Shown: positions 19,144 to 28,797 of the stretch, in pieces
How positions within the stretch are numbered: the stretch's first letter is position 1
Layout of the letters: the number at the start of each line of letters is the position of its first letter
Assembly (NCBI GenBank): GCA_902532645.1
Contig: CACAIU010000002.1
Location: forward strand, 1 to 64,000
Direction: 5' to 3'
From: an uncultured Pelagibacteraceae bacterium
GTDB lineage: Bacteria > Pseudomonadota > Alphaproteobacteria > Pelagibacterales > Pelagibacteraceae
DNA: 64,000 nucleotides
Made by a program: the position numbers and the translations under genes
The notes under the pieces: generated by a model
Told to the model about the DNA's origin: nothing
Database searches by the model: none
The model's input: only the letters and a program-made list of their open reading frames with translations

Positions 19144-20295
19144 TTAGTCTCTATATATTATTTTTGACGCATCAAGATCTTTAACAGACTTGCAGCCCAT
19201 TAAAATCATATTTCTTCTAATTTCTTTTTGCATGTTTTCTAAAAGTCTTTCAACACCTCTTTGACCACCAGCACCTAAACTAAAAAGAAATGCTTTTCCG
19301 AAACTACATGCTGTTGCGCCTGCAGCTAAAGCTTTAAGAACATGTGTACCTCTTCTTACACCACCATCAAGAATAATTTCTAATTTATCACCAACTGCGT
19401 CTGAAATTGCTTTAACTTGATCAAATGGAGATCTTGATCCATCAAGTTGTCTTCCTCCATGATTTGAAATCATAATTGCTGAGCAACCAATGTCTATTGC
19501 TCTTTTAGCATCTTCTACTGACATTACACCTTTAAGAGCCATAGGCTTGTTCCATTTTTTTATACAATACTCTGCATCCTTCCAATTCATAGCTGGGTCA
19601 TATTGTTCATTAATATAATCCATAACTGATTTTGCAATATTTGTACCTTTATCAGTTTTGTTTTTAATGTTTGCTAATTCAAATTTTTTATTCGTAAAGT
19701 ATTTAAAAACCCATCCCGGTCTCATTGCAAAACTCAATAAACTATCCAAAGTAAATTTAGGTGGTGTGGTAAATCCTGTTCTATGATCTCTTTCCCTATT
19801 TCCAGCAACAAGCGTATCAACAGTAATACACATTCCATCAAAATTAGCTCTACTGCATCTTTCAATTAAATCATCAGTTATTGATTTATCTTTGTGAATA
19901 TAAAGTTGAAAAAGTTTTGGCCCACTAGAAACATTTGCAACCTCTTCAATTGAAAATGAGGCCATTGTAGACATGCTATAAATTGTATCAAACTTTTCTG
20001 CAGCTCTAGCAGAAGCTTTATCACCCTCAGGGTCATATAAACTTTGCATCGCCGTAGGAGACAAAAACAAAGGCATACTAATTTTTCTACCAAAGACAGT
20101 TGTGGATAAATCTGGTTCACCAACACTATTAAGAATATTTGGCACTAAATCGCAATCATTGAATGCATCTGTATTTCTATTTAGAGTAACTTCATCATCT
20201 GCTCCTCCATCAATATAGTGAAAAATTGGAGCTGGTAATTTCTTTTTAGCTAATTTTCGAAAATCATCAAAATTATAACAATCATCTATATTCAT
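19144..20295 (-). CDS. FMN-dependent alpha-hydroxyacid dehydrogenase/oxidase (LldD/glycolate-oxidase family)
   Basis: SNHGGRQLDGS signature; FMN hydroxyacid dehydrogenase body. Confidence 0.93.
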   Translation of the reverse strand: MNIDDCYNFDDFRKLAKKKLPAPIFHYIDGGADDEVTLNRNTDAFNDCDLVPNILNSVGEPDLSTTVFGRKISMPLFLSPTAMQSLYDPEGDKASARAAEKFDTIYSMSTMASFSIEEVANVSSGPKLFQLYIHKDKSITDDLIERCSRANFDGMCITVDTLVAGNRERDHRTGFTTPPKFTLDSLLSFAMRPGWVFKYFTNKKFELANIKNKTDKGTNIAKSVMDYINEQYDPAMNWKDAEYCIKKWNKPMALKGVMSVEDAKRAIDIGCSAIMISNHGGRQLDGSRSPFDQVKAISDAVGDKLEIILDGGVRRGTHVLKALAAGATACSFGKAFLFSLGAGGQRGVERLLENMQKEIRRNMILMGCKSVKDLDASKIIYRD

Positions 20296-20307
20296 AACTT
20301 TTATAAT

Positions 20308-20808
20308 CTAAAAGTTTTTAATAAAGTTAAACATATAACTATTTGCCCCAGGATTTTTATCACCTAAACTAGCATTAGATACATGGTTATAGGAAAGTGC
20401 TAAACTTGAACTTTTTGAAATCTTATATGAAAATTGTACTTCAGACTTAAATTCAAGAACATGTCCTAAGTCTTTTCCATCACCTTTAGAATATAAACCA
20501 GGAGCAAAACTTGGAGTAAACATTAATCCTCCCATATCAACATTCCATTCAAATCCTGTATAAATATATGCAGCTGAATTTTCAGTAATAAAGCCACCAG
20601 TTATTGGTGAAATATTTCCAATGATACTATCTCTTTCCAAATTTTCATTTTGATGTTGAAATCCTAACAACATTGCAGATTGTTTATCATCACTAAAATC
20701 AAAGTTGCCAATAAAAAAATTATATTGATGTGGGCTAATATTTTCAGCTGATGCTTTAAAGGCTAAAAATAGAAAAAAGAAAATTGCCCAAAATTTTTTA
20801 AAATTCAT
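20308..20808 (-). CDS. PagL-like lipid A deacylase (acyloxyacyl hydrolase family)
   Basis: Signal peptide; beta-barrel-like sequence; C-terminal LSYNHVSNASLGDKNPGANSYMFNF with HxSN motif. Confidence 0.78.
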   Translation of the reverse strand: MNFKKFWAIFFFLFLAFKASAENISPHQYNFFIGNFDFSDDKQSAMLLGFQHQNENLERDSIIGNISPITGGFITENSAAYIYTGFEWNVDMGGLMFTPSFAPGLYSKGDGKDLGHVLEFKSEVQFSYKISKSSSLALSYNHVSNASLGDKNPGANSYMFNFIKNF

Positions 20809-20824
20809 AAGGTTTTTTATCAGA

Positions 20825-21187
20825 TTATATTTTTTTTATAAGTTTTTTATAGATTATTGCACCACCAATTAAGAAGATCAATAGAGGCAATAACCATAAA
20901 ATATATGTATTTTTATTTATACCTGGATCATACAATATCCAATCTCCATACTTTTTCTTAAAGTAATTATAAATTTGTCTTTCCGATAAACCCTCTTCAA
21001 TTTTATTTTCAACAAGAATCTTTATACTATTTGCAAATTCGGAGTCTGAGTCATAAACGGACTGACCTTGACAAATTAAACATCTTAAATTTTTTGTAAT
21101 ATTATTTATCCTATCTTGTTCTTCTCCCTTAACTGAAGTTAGATTTAATAAAAAAAATAATAAAAAAATAATATATAAAAATCTCAT
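20825..21187 (-). CDS. ccmH: Cytochrome c maturation protein CcmH
   Basis: NLRCLICQGQSVYDSDSEFA (LRCxxCQ). Confidence 0.93.
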   Translation of the reverse strand: MRFLYIIFLLFFLLNLTSVKGEEQDRINNITKNLRCLICQGQSVYDSDSEFANSIKILVENKIEEGLSERQIYNYFKKKYGDWILYDPGINKNTYILWLLPLLIFLIGGAIIYKKLIKKI

Positions 21188-21702
21188 TTTATTAATAGAT
21201 TAATTTCATCAACGTATTGCTGATTAAGTGGTCCTATATATTTCTTAATAATTTTATTGTTAGAAATCAAGTAAGATTCGGGAACACCAAATGCGCCCCA
21301 CTCAATTGAAATTGTTCCATCGTTATCAATAAATATTTGATCATAGGGATTTCCTAATTCTTTTAAAAAATTTTCAGCATTTTTTTTATTATCTTTATAA
21401 TTTATGCCTATTAAGATTATTTTTTTTTTCTTTTTTAAAGACATTAAAAAATTATGTTCTTGTCGACATGGTATACACCAAGAAGACCATATATTTAATA
21501 GATAAACTTTATCATCCTGAAAAAAATTTAACGAATTAAAAATTATATTTGAATTAAAATTTTTAAAGTTGGTTGATGGTATATCACTGCTTATATTTTT
21601 ATCTGGCGTGTAAATATTTGAATTCTGTAAACCTTTGTAAAAAATAAAAAATATTATTCCAAAAATAATAATAACTGAAAAAGGTAATATTTTATTTTTC
21701 AT
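21184..21702 (-). CDS. ccmG: Thiol:disulfide interchange protein CcmG/DsbE
   Basis: WSSWCIPCRQE thioredoxin motif; gene context. Confidence 0.92.
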   Translation of the reverse strand: MKNKILPFSVIIIFGIIFFIFYKGLQNSNIYTPDKNISSDIPSTNFKNFNSNIIFNSLNFFQDDKVYLLNIWSSWCIPCRQEHNFLMSLKKKKKIILIGINYKDNKKNAENFLKELGNPYDQIFIDNDGTISIEWGAFGVPESYLISNNKIIKKYIGPLNQQYVDEINLLIK

Positions 21703-23573
21703 GATCTTTTTTGTAAAAAGCTAACAATGCCTCCAAAAGATATTAGAATTACTGATAACCAGATCCATAACATAAATGGTTTAACTTGATATCTTACGTT
21801 GAAAAAATCCTGGTTTTGAACGAGATTAATTACAATAAATTTATCTGACATAAGTGTTGTTTTAATATCAGCTTCACTTGTGGCAATGACAGGTTGATTA
21901 TAAATTCTCAGCTCTGGCGAAAATCTATCCTCTTCACCATTTAAATTACTTATAGAAAAATTTGCAATAATAGCGTTATAATTTTTTTCTTTTTTCTGAT
22001 CAACACTTTCAAAAACTATCTTGGTTTTCGAATTTTCAAAAGTTTCACCAACCTTGAGATTTGTTATAATTTCGCTTGCAAATATATTGTTAAACAAGAT
22101 ACTTAGGATCAATAAACTAAATCCAAAATGAGCAATATTTTGTGAAATATTTTTATATTTTTTTACAAAAAAATCTCGCAAGGTAATAAAGAATAAATAA
22201 AGCGCACTCGATATCAAAATTGTATTTATTAAAATATTTTGATTAAAATTTTTTAATATTAAAAATGCTAATAAAAGTGAGATAATCAAAAAAGAAATTA
22301 AATAAATCTTATCTTCTAGTTGAGATTTGATCCATTTAAATTTTGGACCTATCGCCATCATAAGTAAAAATGGAATTAAAAATGGAATTATCAATTTATG
22401 ATAAAATGGTGGTCCGACAGATATTTTTTGAGAAGAAATTACATCTAAAAAAATTGGATAAACAGTACCTATTAATACAACTGATAAAAAATACATCATG
22501 AACCAATTATTAATTAATATTGAAGTCTCTTTGCTCAACCAAAAAAAACTATGAGATTTTCTATCATTATCTTTATGAAAAAAGAAAAAAATTAAAATAG
22601 ATAAAAAAATTAAAATGAATAGAAAAACAAGAATAAATAAACCTCTTTCAGGATCATTTGCAAATGTATGAACTGAATTTAATATTCCTGATCTTACTAA
22701 AAATGTTCCACACATACTTAATGTAAATGTTGCAATAGAAAGAATTATTACCCATGAAGTTAGAATAGATTTTTTTTCTAATACTAAAATACAATGTAAA
22801 AGAGTAGTTAATGCAAGCCAAGGCATTAGAGAAACATTCTCAACTGGATCCCAAAACCAAAAACCTCCCCAACCCAATTCGTAATAAGCCCAAATTGATC
22901 CAAGCAGTATTCCTAAAGTCAAAAATATCCATGAAATTAAAATCCATTTTTTTATATGGGATGCCCAACTAGTAGAAATAATTTTTAAACTTGTTGCTGC
23001 CAAAACAGATGAAAAAATAATTGAAGAACCAACATAGCCTAAATATAAAACAGGTGGGTGAATTGCTAAAGCAGGGTCTTGTAAAATTGGGTTTAATCCA
23101 AGACCTTCTGTAGGTATTGGAAAAATATAGTTAAATGGATTTGATGTTTTGATTAAAAATAAAAAGAAACCAACTATTATTATTTGTTGAAAAACTAAAG
23201 TTAAAATTTTGTATTTTACTGGTTGATTTTTAGTCCTTACTAAAAATAAGAAAACAAATAACGTTAAAACAAGTAACCATAATAATAAACTACCTTCATG
23301 ATTCCCCCAGGTTCCACTTATTTTGTAAAATAATGGTTTGGTAGTGTGAGAATTATTAAATACTGTTTCATTGCTAAAATCCGAAATAACAAAAGAAAAA
23401 ATCAAACACAAAAAACTAATAACAACAAAAAATAATTGTAAAAATGTAAATGATAATATTTTGGTATCTAATATATTTGAGTTCTTAAAATTTTTATATG
23501 AAAAATAAAATAATGATAATCCAATAATTAATCCTATTATTAATGAATAATATCCAACAAGACTATAGATCAA
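21699..23573 (-). CDS. ccmF: Heme lyase CcmF
   Basis: WGGFWFWDPVENVSLMPWL tryptophan-rich motif. Confidence 0.95.
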   Translation of the reverse strand: MIYSLVGYYSLIIGLIIGLSLFYFSYKNFKNSNILDTKILSFTFLQLFFVVISFLCLIFSFVISDFSNETVFNNSHTTKPLFYKISGTWGNHEGSLLLWLLVLTLFVFLFLVRTKNQPVKYKILTLVFQQIIIVGFFLFLIKTSNPFNYIFPIPTEGLGLNPILQDPALAIHPPVLYLGYVGSSIIFSSVLAATSLKIISTSWASHIKKWILISWIFLTLGILLGSIWAYYELGWGGFWFWDPVENVSLMPWLALTTLLHCILVLEKKSILTSWVIILSIATFTLSMCGTFLVRSGILNSVHTFANDPERGLFILVFLFILIFLSILIFFFFHKDNDRKSHSFFWLSKETSILINNWFMMYFLSVVLIGTVYPIFLDVISSQKISVGPPFYHKLIIPFLIPFLLMMAIGPKFKWIKSQLEDKIYLISFLIISLLLAFLILKNFNQNILINTILISSALYLFFITLRDFFVKKYKNISQNIAHFGFSLLILSILFNNIFASEIITNLKVGETFENSKTKIVFESVDQKKEKNYNAIIANFSISNLNGEEDRFSPELRIYNQPVIATSEADIKTTLMSDKFIVINLVQNQDFFNVRYQVKPFMLWIWLSVILISFGGIVSFLQKRS

Positions 23574-23574
23574 T

Positions 23575-23994
23575 TTATTTTTCTCCTAATGCTTCTTTTA
23601 CCTCTGGCGGCATATAATTTTCATCGTGCTTCGCTAAAATTTTTGTTGCAGAAAAAAAGTTTCTATCTTTCAAAAAACCTTCAGCAACAACCCCTTTTCC
23701 TTCAGCAAATAAATTTGGTACTGCGCCCGAATAAGTAACATTTATTTCATTTTTAAAGTCAGTAATTATAAAATTCACTTCATTTGAACTTATGGAAATA
23801 GAGTTTTTTTTAACCATTCCTCCAACTCTTATTTTGCTTTTATCTATTTCAGAAAGTGATTTTATCTCGGAAGGAGATTGAAAATATACAACATTTTCCT
23901 CTAATGATTTTAAAATCAAAAATATTGTTAAAATTAGAGTAATTAAGATTATTACTACAAACAAAAATCTTAATTTAACTTTTCGACCATACAT
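23575..23994 (-). CDS. ccmE: Heme chaperone CcmE
   Basis: VRVGGMVKK-like region; C-terminal [11 protein letters not shown]. Confidence 0.95.
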   Translation of the reverse strand: MYGRKVKLRFLFVVIILITLILTIFLILKSLEENVVYFQSPSEIKSLSEIDKSKIRVGGMVKKNSISISSNEVNFIITDFKNEINVTYSGAVPNLFAEGKGVVAEGFLKDRNFFSATKILAKHDENYMPPEVKEALGEK

Positions 23995-24004
23995 GGTTTA
24001 AAAG

Positions 24005-24232
24005 TTAATTATTTGTTACGTTTGCTAAAATTTCTTTATTTATTCTTTGTGATTTTGCAGAATTAGCTTGCTCAGTAGTAAGTGATCCAAATTTAGCAAC
24101 AAATTTGTTTTGTTCTTTAACAAATTGCATTTTACTTACCAAATATAAACCTAGGAAACTTAATAAGGTAAAGCTAAAAGCAGATAACACGTACACTGCA
24201 TATCCATTCATAAAAAGTAATTCATTTATCAT
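24005..24232 (-). CDS. ccmD: Heme exporter protein CcmD
   Basis: Small single-TM protein between ccmC and ccmE. Confidence 0.85.
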   Translation of the reverse strand: MINELLFMNGYAVYVLSAFSFTLLSFLGLYLVSKMQFVKEQNKFVAKFGSLTTEQANSAKSQRINKEILANVTNN

Positions 24233-24936
24233 AATCTATCTAAGCCTTTATTTTTAATTTTTATCAGTTCTGTATTATATTTCATTAAGAAAATTAACAA
24301 TGAAAAAAGAGCAAATGCCGCAGTCATTATCAATAACGGATAAAGCATTGATGAATGAATTGAGCTTTTTGACAAAATATTAATAGATGCAGGTTGATGG
24401 AGTGTATTCCACCAATCAACTGAGTACTTGATAATTGGAACATTAATAATTCCTAAAATAGTTATAAAAGTTGAAATCTTATAGACCTTTTCTTCCTTAT
24501 CATAAATTCTCCATAGAATTAAATACATTGCATAGAATAAAGCTAAAATTAGCATTGAAGTAATTCTTGCATCCCAAGCCCACCATGTTCCCCAAGTTGG
24601 TTTTCCCCAAATTGATCCTGTAACTAAAGCTATAATATTAAAAACAAATCCTGAAGGAGCTAAACTTTTAGAAATTAAAAAAAAGTTTTTGTTTCTAAAT
24701 ACAAAACCACAAATAGATAACAAAGTGATAGAAGAAAATATTCCAAGTGAAATCCAAGCGGCAGGAACGTGAACATACATAATCCTGACTGCATCACTTT
24801 GTTTGTAATCTTCAGGAGATATAATTAATGCCTCAACTAAACCAACAGTTAGCACGATAATAAACAAAAATAATACGTACTTAGGTGCTTTTGAAGTAAT
24901 TTTGAAAATCTTGTTAGGTTCAAAAAGTTTAAACAT
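24229..24936 (-). CDS. ccmC: Heme exporter/handling protein CcmC
   Basis: WGKPTWGTWWAWDARITS motif. Confidence 0.95.
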   Translation of the reverse strand: MFKLFEPNKIFKITSKAPKYVLFLFIIVLTVGLVEALIISPEDYKQSDAVRIMYVHVPAAWISLGIFSSITLLSICGFVFRNKNFFLISKSLAPSGFVFNIIALVTGSIWGKPTWGTWWAWDARITSMLILALFYAMYLILWRIYDKEEKVYKISTFITILGIINVPIIKYSVDWWNTLHQPASINILSKSSIHSSMLYPLLIMTAAFALFSLLIFLMKYNTELIKIKNKGLDRL

Positions 24937-24982
24937 ATTTTAATTTAGAATTTTTTTTGGTGATTTCTATTACGAAATAGTT

Positions 24983-25048
24983 TTCTGATCAAGAATGCAG
25001 AGGGGAGATAATAAGATTGAAATTAACGTTTAACACTCTTGACCAGAA
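24983..25048 (-). ncRNA. Candidate structured RNA / sRNA or 5' leader upstream of ccmC
   Basis: Minus-strand RNA UUCUGGUCAAGAGUG ... CAUUCUUGAUCAGAA: 15 continuous pairs including two G-U; 36-nt loop with CUCCCCUC. Confidence 0.45.
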
Positions 25049-25115
25049 GATACTAAAAATATAGCTAATTTATATGGCCTAGATTTGAGCTAAATGTGGT
25101 TGAATAATGGTTGCC

Positions 25116-25436
25116 TTAATTAGAAAGCTTGAAATAACTAGATCCTTTTTTCCCTGAAAAAATCTCTTCAATTAAAGGGTGTTTTATTGGTTCATCAGAA
25201 TCATCCATCAGCAAGTTTTGTTCAGAAACATAAGCTTCATAAGTTATCTCATCATTTTCTGCTAATAGGTGATAAAATGGTTGATCTTTTCTTGGTCTCA
25301 CATTTTTTGGAATAGATTGATACCATTCTTCAGAATTATTAAATTTGAAATCAACATCATAAATTACACCTCTAAATTCAAAGTGTTTATGCTTTACGAT
25401 GTCTCCAATTGAAAATTTAGCTTTTTGAACTGGCAT
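25116..25436 (-). CDS. hspQ: Heat shock protein HspQ (hemimethylated DNA-binding YccV-like)
   Basis: FSIGDIVKHKHFEFRGVIYDVD...QPFYHLLAE. Confidence 0.9.
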   Translation of the reverse strand: MPVQKAKFSIGDIVKHKHFEFRGVIYDVDFKFNNSEEWYQSIPKNVRPRKDQPFYHLLAENDEITYEAYVSEQNLLMDDSDEPIKHPLIEEIFSGKKGSSYFKLSN

Positions 25437-25520
25437 TGATCTTAGTATGGGTATTTAAAAATAAAAATCAATGCTAAAAATATAAATGTTTTGTGATGTG
25501 GCAAATATGTTAATATCTTT

Positions 25521-26075
25521 TTGGTGAATAAATCTTTTTTAAAATTTGTTACTGATTTCGGTCCTTTAGCAATATTCTTTTTCTATTACTACAATAGTGG
25601 TAAAAATTTATCAGTAGCAATACCTCCACTGATAGTTGCAACTTTAGTTGCATTAGCAATAGTTTGGTTTTTTGAAAAAAAAATTCCTCCAATGCCTTTG
25701 GTAAGTGGAATTTTAATTACTTTTTTTGGTGGATTAACTATTTACTTTAATGATCCTATATTTATTTACGTAAAACCAACTATCATCAATATTATGTTTG
25801 CTCTTGCATTATTTTTTGGGAAATATTTTACCAATGAACCTATTCTTAAAAAAATTATGGGTAAATCTATTCCTCTAACTGATATTGGGTGGGAAATTCT
25901 TAATAAACGATGGATGTATTTTTTCTTTGGTCTTGCTTTATTAAATGAAATTGTTTGGAGAACTCAAACAGAAGAATTTTGGGTTAATTTTAAAGTGTGG
26001 GGAATGCTTCCAATAACAATAATATTTACAGGATTTCAAATCCCTTTAATTAATAAACATAAGATTGATGCGTAG
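25521..26075 (+). CDS. yciB: Septation protein A-like (YciB/IspZ)
   Basis: FVTDFGPLAIFFFYYY, WEILNKRWMYFF, LNEIVWR; TTG 25521 or GTG 25524 start. Confidence 0.9.
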   Translation: MVNKSFLKFVTDFGPLAIFFFYYYNSGKNLSVAIPPLIVATLVALAIVWFFEKKIPPMPLVSGILITFFGGLTIYFNDPIFIYVKPTIINIMFALALFFGKYFTNEPILKKIMGKSIPLTDIGWEILNKRWMYFFFGLALLNEIVWRTQTEEFWVNFKVWGMLPITIIFTGFQIPLINKHKIDA

Positions 26076-26412
26076 TAATTTAAAATTAGTAGTAAATAAT
26101 CCTCATAATAAATTTGAAGAAAAACACTTTTTTGAAAAAGATGAGCTAAAAATTATATTAGACTTATATGCTAAGATGGTTTCTGAAGGATCTTGGAAAG
26201 ATTATGGTTTAAGTATATCAAGTAAACAAGTGGGGTTTAGTGTTTTTAGAAATGCTACTGAAAATGCCCTATATAAAATTTGTAAAAATTTTAAGCCTAA
26301 AAATAAAAATCTTAAATATTTGATTACTGATACGAGCGGTAAAATACTAAAAAATTCTTACGATCTTAGAATTTTATTAAAAAATACCAACTGGAAGAAA
26401 CTTCAAAAATAA
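26065..26412 (+). CDS. DUF2794 family protein
   Basis: FSVFRNATENALYKICK pattern; overlaps the yciB end. Confidence 0.75.
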   Translation: MMRSNLKLVVNNPHNKFEEKHFFEKDELKIILDLYAKMVSEGSWKDYGLSISSKQVGFSVFRNATENALYKICKNFKPKNKNLKYLITDTSGKILKNSYDLRILLKNTNWKKLQK

Positions 26413-26414
26413 AT

Positions 26415-27176
26415 TTATCTTCTTTGACCAAATAATCTTAACAACATTATAAATAGATTGATAAAATCTAGATATAAAGTTAAAGCGCCCATTACAGCTT
26501 TCTTGCCCATTAACTCTCCTGAGTCTGACGCAACATACATATTTTTGATTTTCTGAGTGTCATAAGCTGTTAAACCGACAAATATTAAAACACCTAAAAT
26601 TGAAATCACAAAATACATCATAGAAGATTTCATAAAGATATTAACAATTGAAGCTATAATTATTCCAATTAGACCCATCATTAAAAAAGAGCCTAACTTT
26701 GTAAGATCTCTTTTAGTTGTGTATCCATAAATACTCATCGCTCCAAATGTTGCAGAAGTAATGAAGAAAACTCTTGTTACACTCATTCCAGTATAAACCA
26801 ATAAAATTGAAGATAATGATAGACCCATCAAGGCTGCAAAAACCCAAAACGTAGTTTGTGCCTTTGATGCACTCATTTTATTAATTCCAAAACTCATGTA
26901 AAAAACGATACCTAGAGGTGCTAACATTACAAGCCATTTAAGACCTGATAAATAAATTGCATTCCCCATCTGCGTTAGACCAACGATTGAACCTGCATCA
27001 TTAGTAACAACAGACATTTTAAATGTTAATAGTGCTACTATTCCGGTTAGCAATATACCTGTTGCCATGTAGTTATAAACTTTTAGCATGTAGGCTCTTA
27101 AGCCTTCATCCATTACAGCAGCTGTTTGTTGTGCTGCTTTTGCTCTATTTAGTATTCCGTTTTTATCAAATTCCAT
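26415..27176 (-). CDS. Bax inhibitor-1/YccA family membrane protein
   Basis: Seven-TM sequence, C-terminal AYDTQKIKNMY...ALTLYLDFINLFIMLLRLFGQRR. Confidence 0.93.
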   Translation of the reverse strand: MEFDKNGILNRAKAAQQTAAVMDEGLRAYMLKVYNYMATGILLTGIVALLTFKMSVVTNDAGSIVGLTQMGNAIYLSGLKWLVMLAPLGIVFYMSFGINKMSASKAQTTFWVFAALMGLSLSSILLVYTGMSVTRVFFITSATFGAMSIYGYTTKRDLTKLGSFLMMGLIGIIIASIVNIFMKSSMMYFVISILGVLIFVGLTAYDTQKIKNMYVASDSGELMGKKAVMGALTLYLDFINLFIMLLRLFGQRR

Positions 27177-27243
27177 AATAAGTAATATATATATTCTTTT
27201 ACTAATTATTCAAGATACCTTAAAAGATTAACAAAATTTTAAC

Positions 27244-28290
27244 TTGATATTTCTAATGAATTACAAAAATTTAGGTAATACCGATATTAAAGTGAGTACA
27301 ATTTGTCTCGGTACTATGACGTGGGGAGAACAAAATACTGAGCTTGAAGCATTTGAACAAATGGATTTTGCTTTAGATCAGGGAGTAAACTTTTGGGACA
27401 CCGCTGAATTATATGCAGTACCACCAAGAAAGGAAACCTATGGTGATACAGAAGAAATTATTGGAAACTGGTTTGAAAAAACAAAAAAAAGAGACAAAGT
27501 CATTCTTGCAACAAAAGTTGCTGGTCCAGCAAGAGATTATTTGAGAAGTGGAGAAAATAGTTTTGCAGGTCCAAACTTAGAATCTGCTTTAAATGACAGT
27601 CTTAAAAGACTTAAAACTGATTATATAGATTTATATCAACTTCATTGGCCAGAAAGAAATGTAAATAATTTTGGAAGACTTGGTTATGTTCATAAGGAAA
27701 ATGAATGGAATAAATTTGAAGATGTTCTTGCAGAATTAAATAAATATATTGATCAGGGAAAAATAAGATACGTTGGTTTATCAAATGAGACCCCTTGGGG
27801 AGTTTTAAATTATCTTCAGTTATCCAAAGATAAAAAGTTGCCAAGAATGATGTCAATCCAAAATCCTTATAGTTTATTAAATAGATCTTACGAAGTTGGA
27901 CTAGCTGAAGTTTCTATAAGAGAAAACATTGGCTGCCTAGCTTACTCACCATTAGCAAGTGGATATTTAAGTGGAAAGTATAGAAATAAGAATTTCCCTA
28001 AAGGATCAAGAATGGAGAGAGATTTCGATTTCTGGACAAGGTATAGAAAGCCAAATACTGAGGATGCAGTTGAACATTATTATAAAATTAGTGAAAAGTT
28101 TGGTCTAGATATGAGTCAGATGGCGATAAAATTTTGTGAAATCCAAGACTTTATGACTAGTGTAATAATTGGAGCAACTACAATGGAGCAGTTGAAAACA
28201 AATATAGAAAGTGTAAATGTAAACTTATCTGATGATGTCATTAAAGAAATTAACCACGTACAAACAATTTATCCAAATCCATGTCCATAA
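27244..28290 (+). CDS. Aldo/keto reductase (Tas-like)
   Basis: CLGTMTWGEQN, DTAELY, DLYQLHWPER motifs. Confidence 0.93.
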   Translation: MIFLMNYKNLGNTDIKVSTICLGTMTWGEQNTELEAFEQMDFALDQGVNFWDTAELYAVPPRKETYGDTEEIIGNWFEKTKKRDKVILATKVAGPARDYLRSGENSFAGPNLESALNDSLKRLKTDYIDLYQLHWPERNVNNFGRLGYVHKENEWNKFEDVLAELNKYIDQGKIRYVGLSNETPWGVLNYLQLSKDKKLPRMMSIQNPYSLLNRSYEVGLAEVSIRENIGCLAYSPLASGYLSGKYRNKNFPKGSRMERDFDFWTRYRKPNTEDAVEHYYKISEKFGLDMSQMAIKFCEIQDFMTSVIIGATTMEQLKTNIESVNVNLSDDVIKEINHVQTIYPNPCP

Positions 28291-28793
28291 TTAAAAAAAT
28301 TACAATATTGTTAGGAATATTTTTTATAAGTGGTGTTGCTCAAGTTTCAGCTCAGGAAATTAAAAAAATTGGTAAATATAAAGATTGGGAGGCAATGGTC
28401 GTTATGGATGCTGACGGTAAAGTATGCTTTGCGCAATCTTTACCTATTTTGCAAGCACCCAAAACTAATAAAAGAGATGCAAAGTTATTTGTAGCATTTA
28501 GACCAAACGACAATATAAAAAATGAAGTGAGTGTTACCCCGGGTTATGAATTCAACAAAAATAATTCTGTAACAGCTGCTTCAGGGAAGAATAAATTTAA
28601 ATTTGATATTAAAGAACAAGGTTTTGCGTGGATTGCAGACAACAAAATCGAATTAAAAATGATCAAACAAATGAGAAAAGGATCTAGAATTATGATCACT
28701 GGATATAATCAACAAGGTTCTCAAACAATTGATCATTACTCATTATTAGGATTTACTAAAGCTTATAACGCTTCAAGAAAAGCTTGTAGTTAA
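28281..28793 (+). CDS. Invasion-associated locus B (IalB)-like exported protein
   Basis: Signal peptide; short IalB-like fold sequence. Confidence 0.65.
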   Translation: MSIIKKITILLGIFFISGVAQVSAQEIKKIGKYKDWEAMVVMDADGKVCFAQSLPILQAPKTNKRDAKLFVAFRPNDNIKNEVSVTPGYEFNKNNSVTAASGKNKFKFDIKEQGFAWIADNKIELKMIKQMRKGSRIMITGYNQQGSQTIDHYSLLGFTKAYNASRKACS

Positions 28794-28797
28794 TTCA

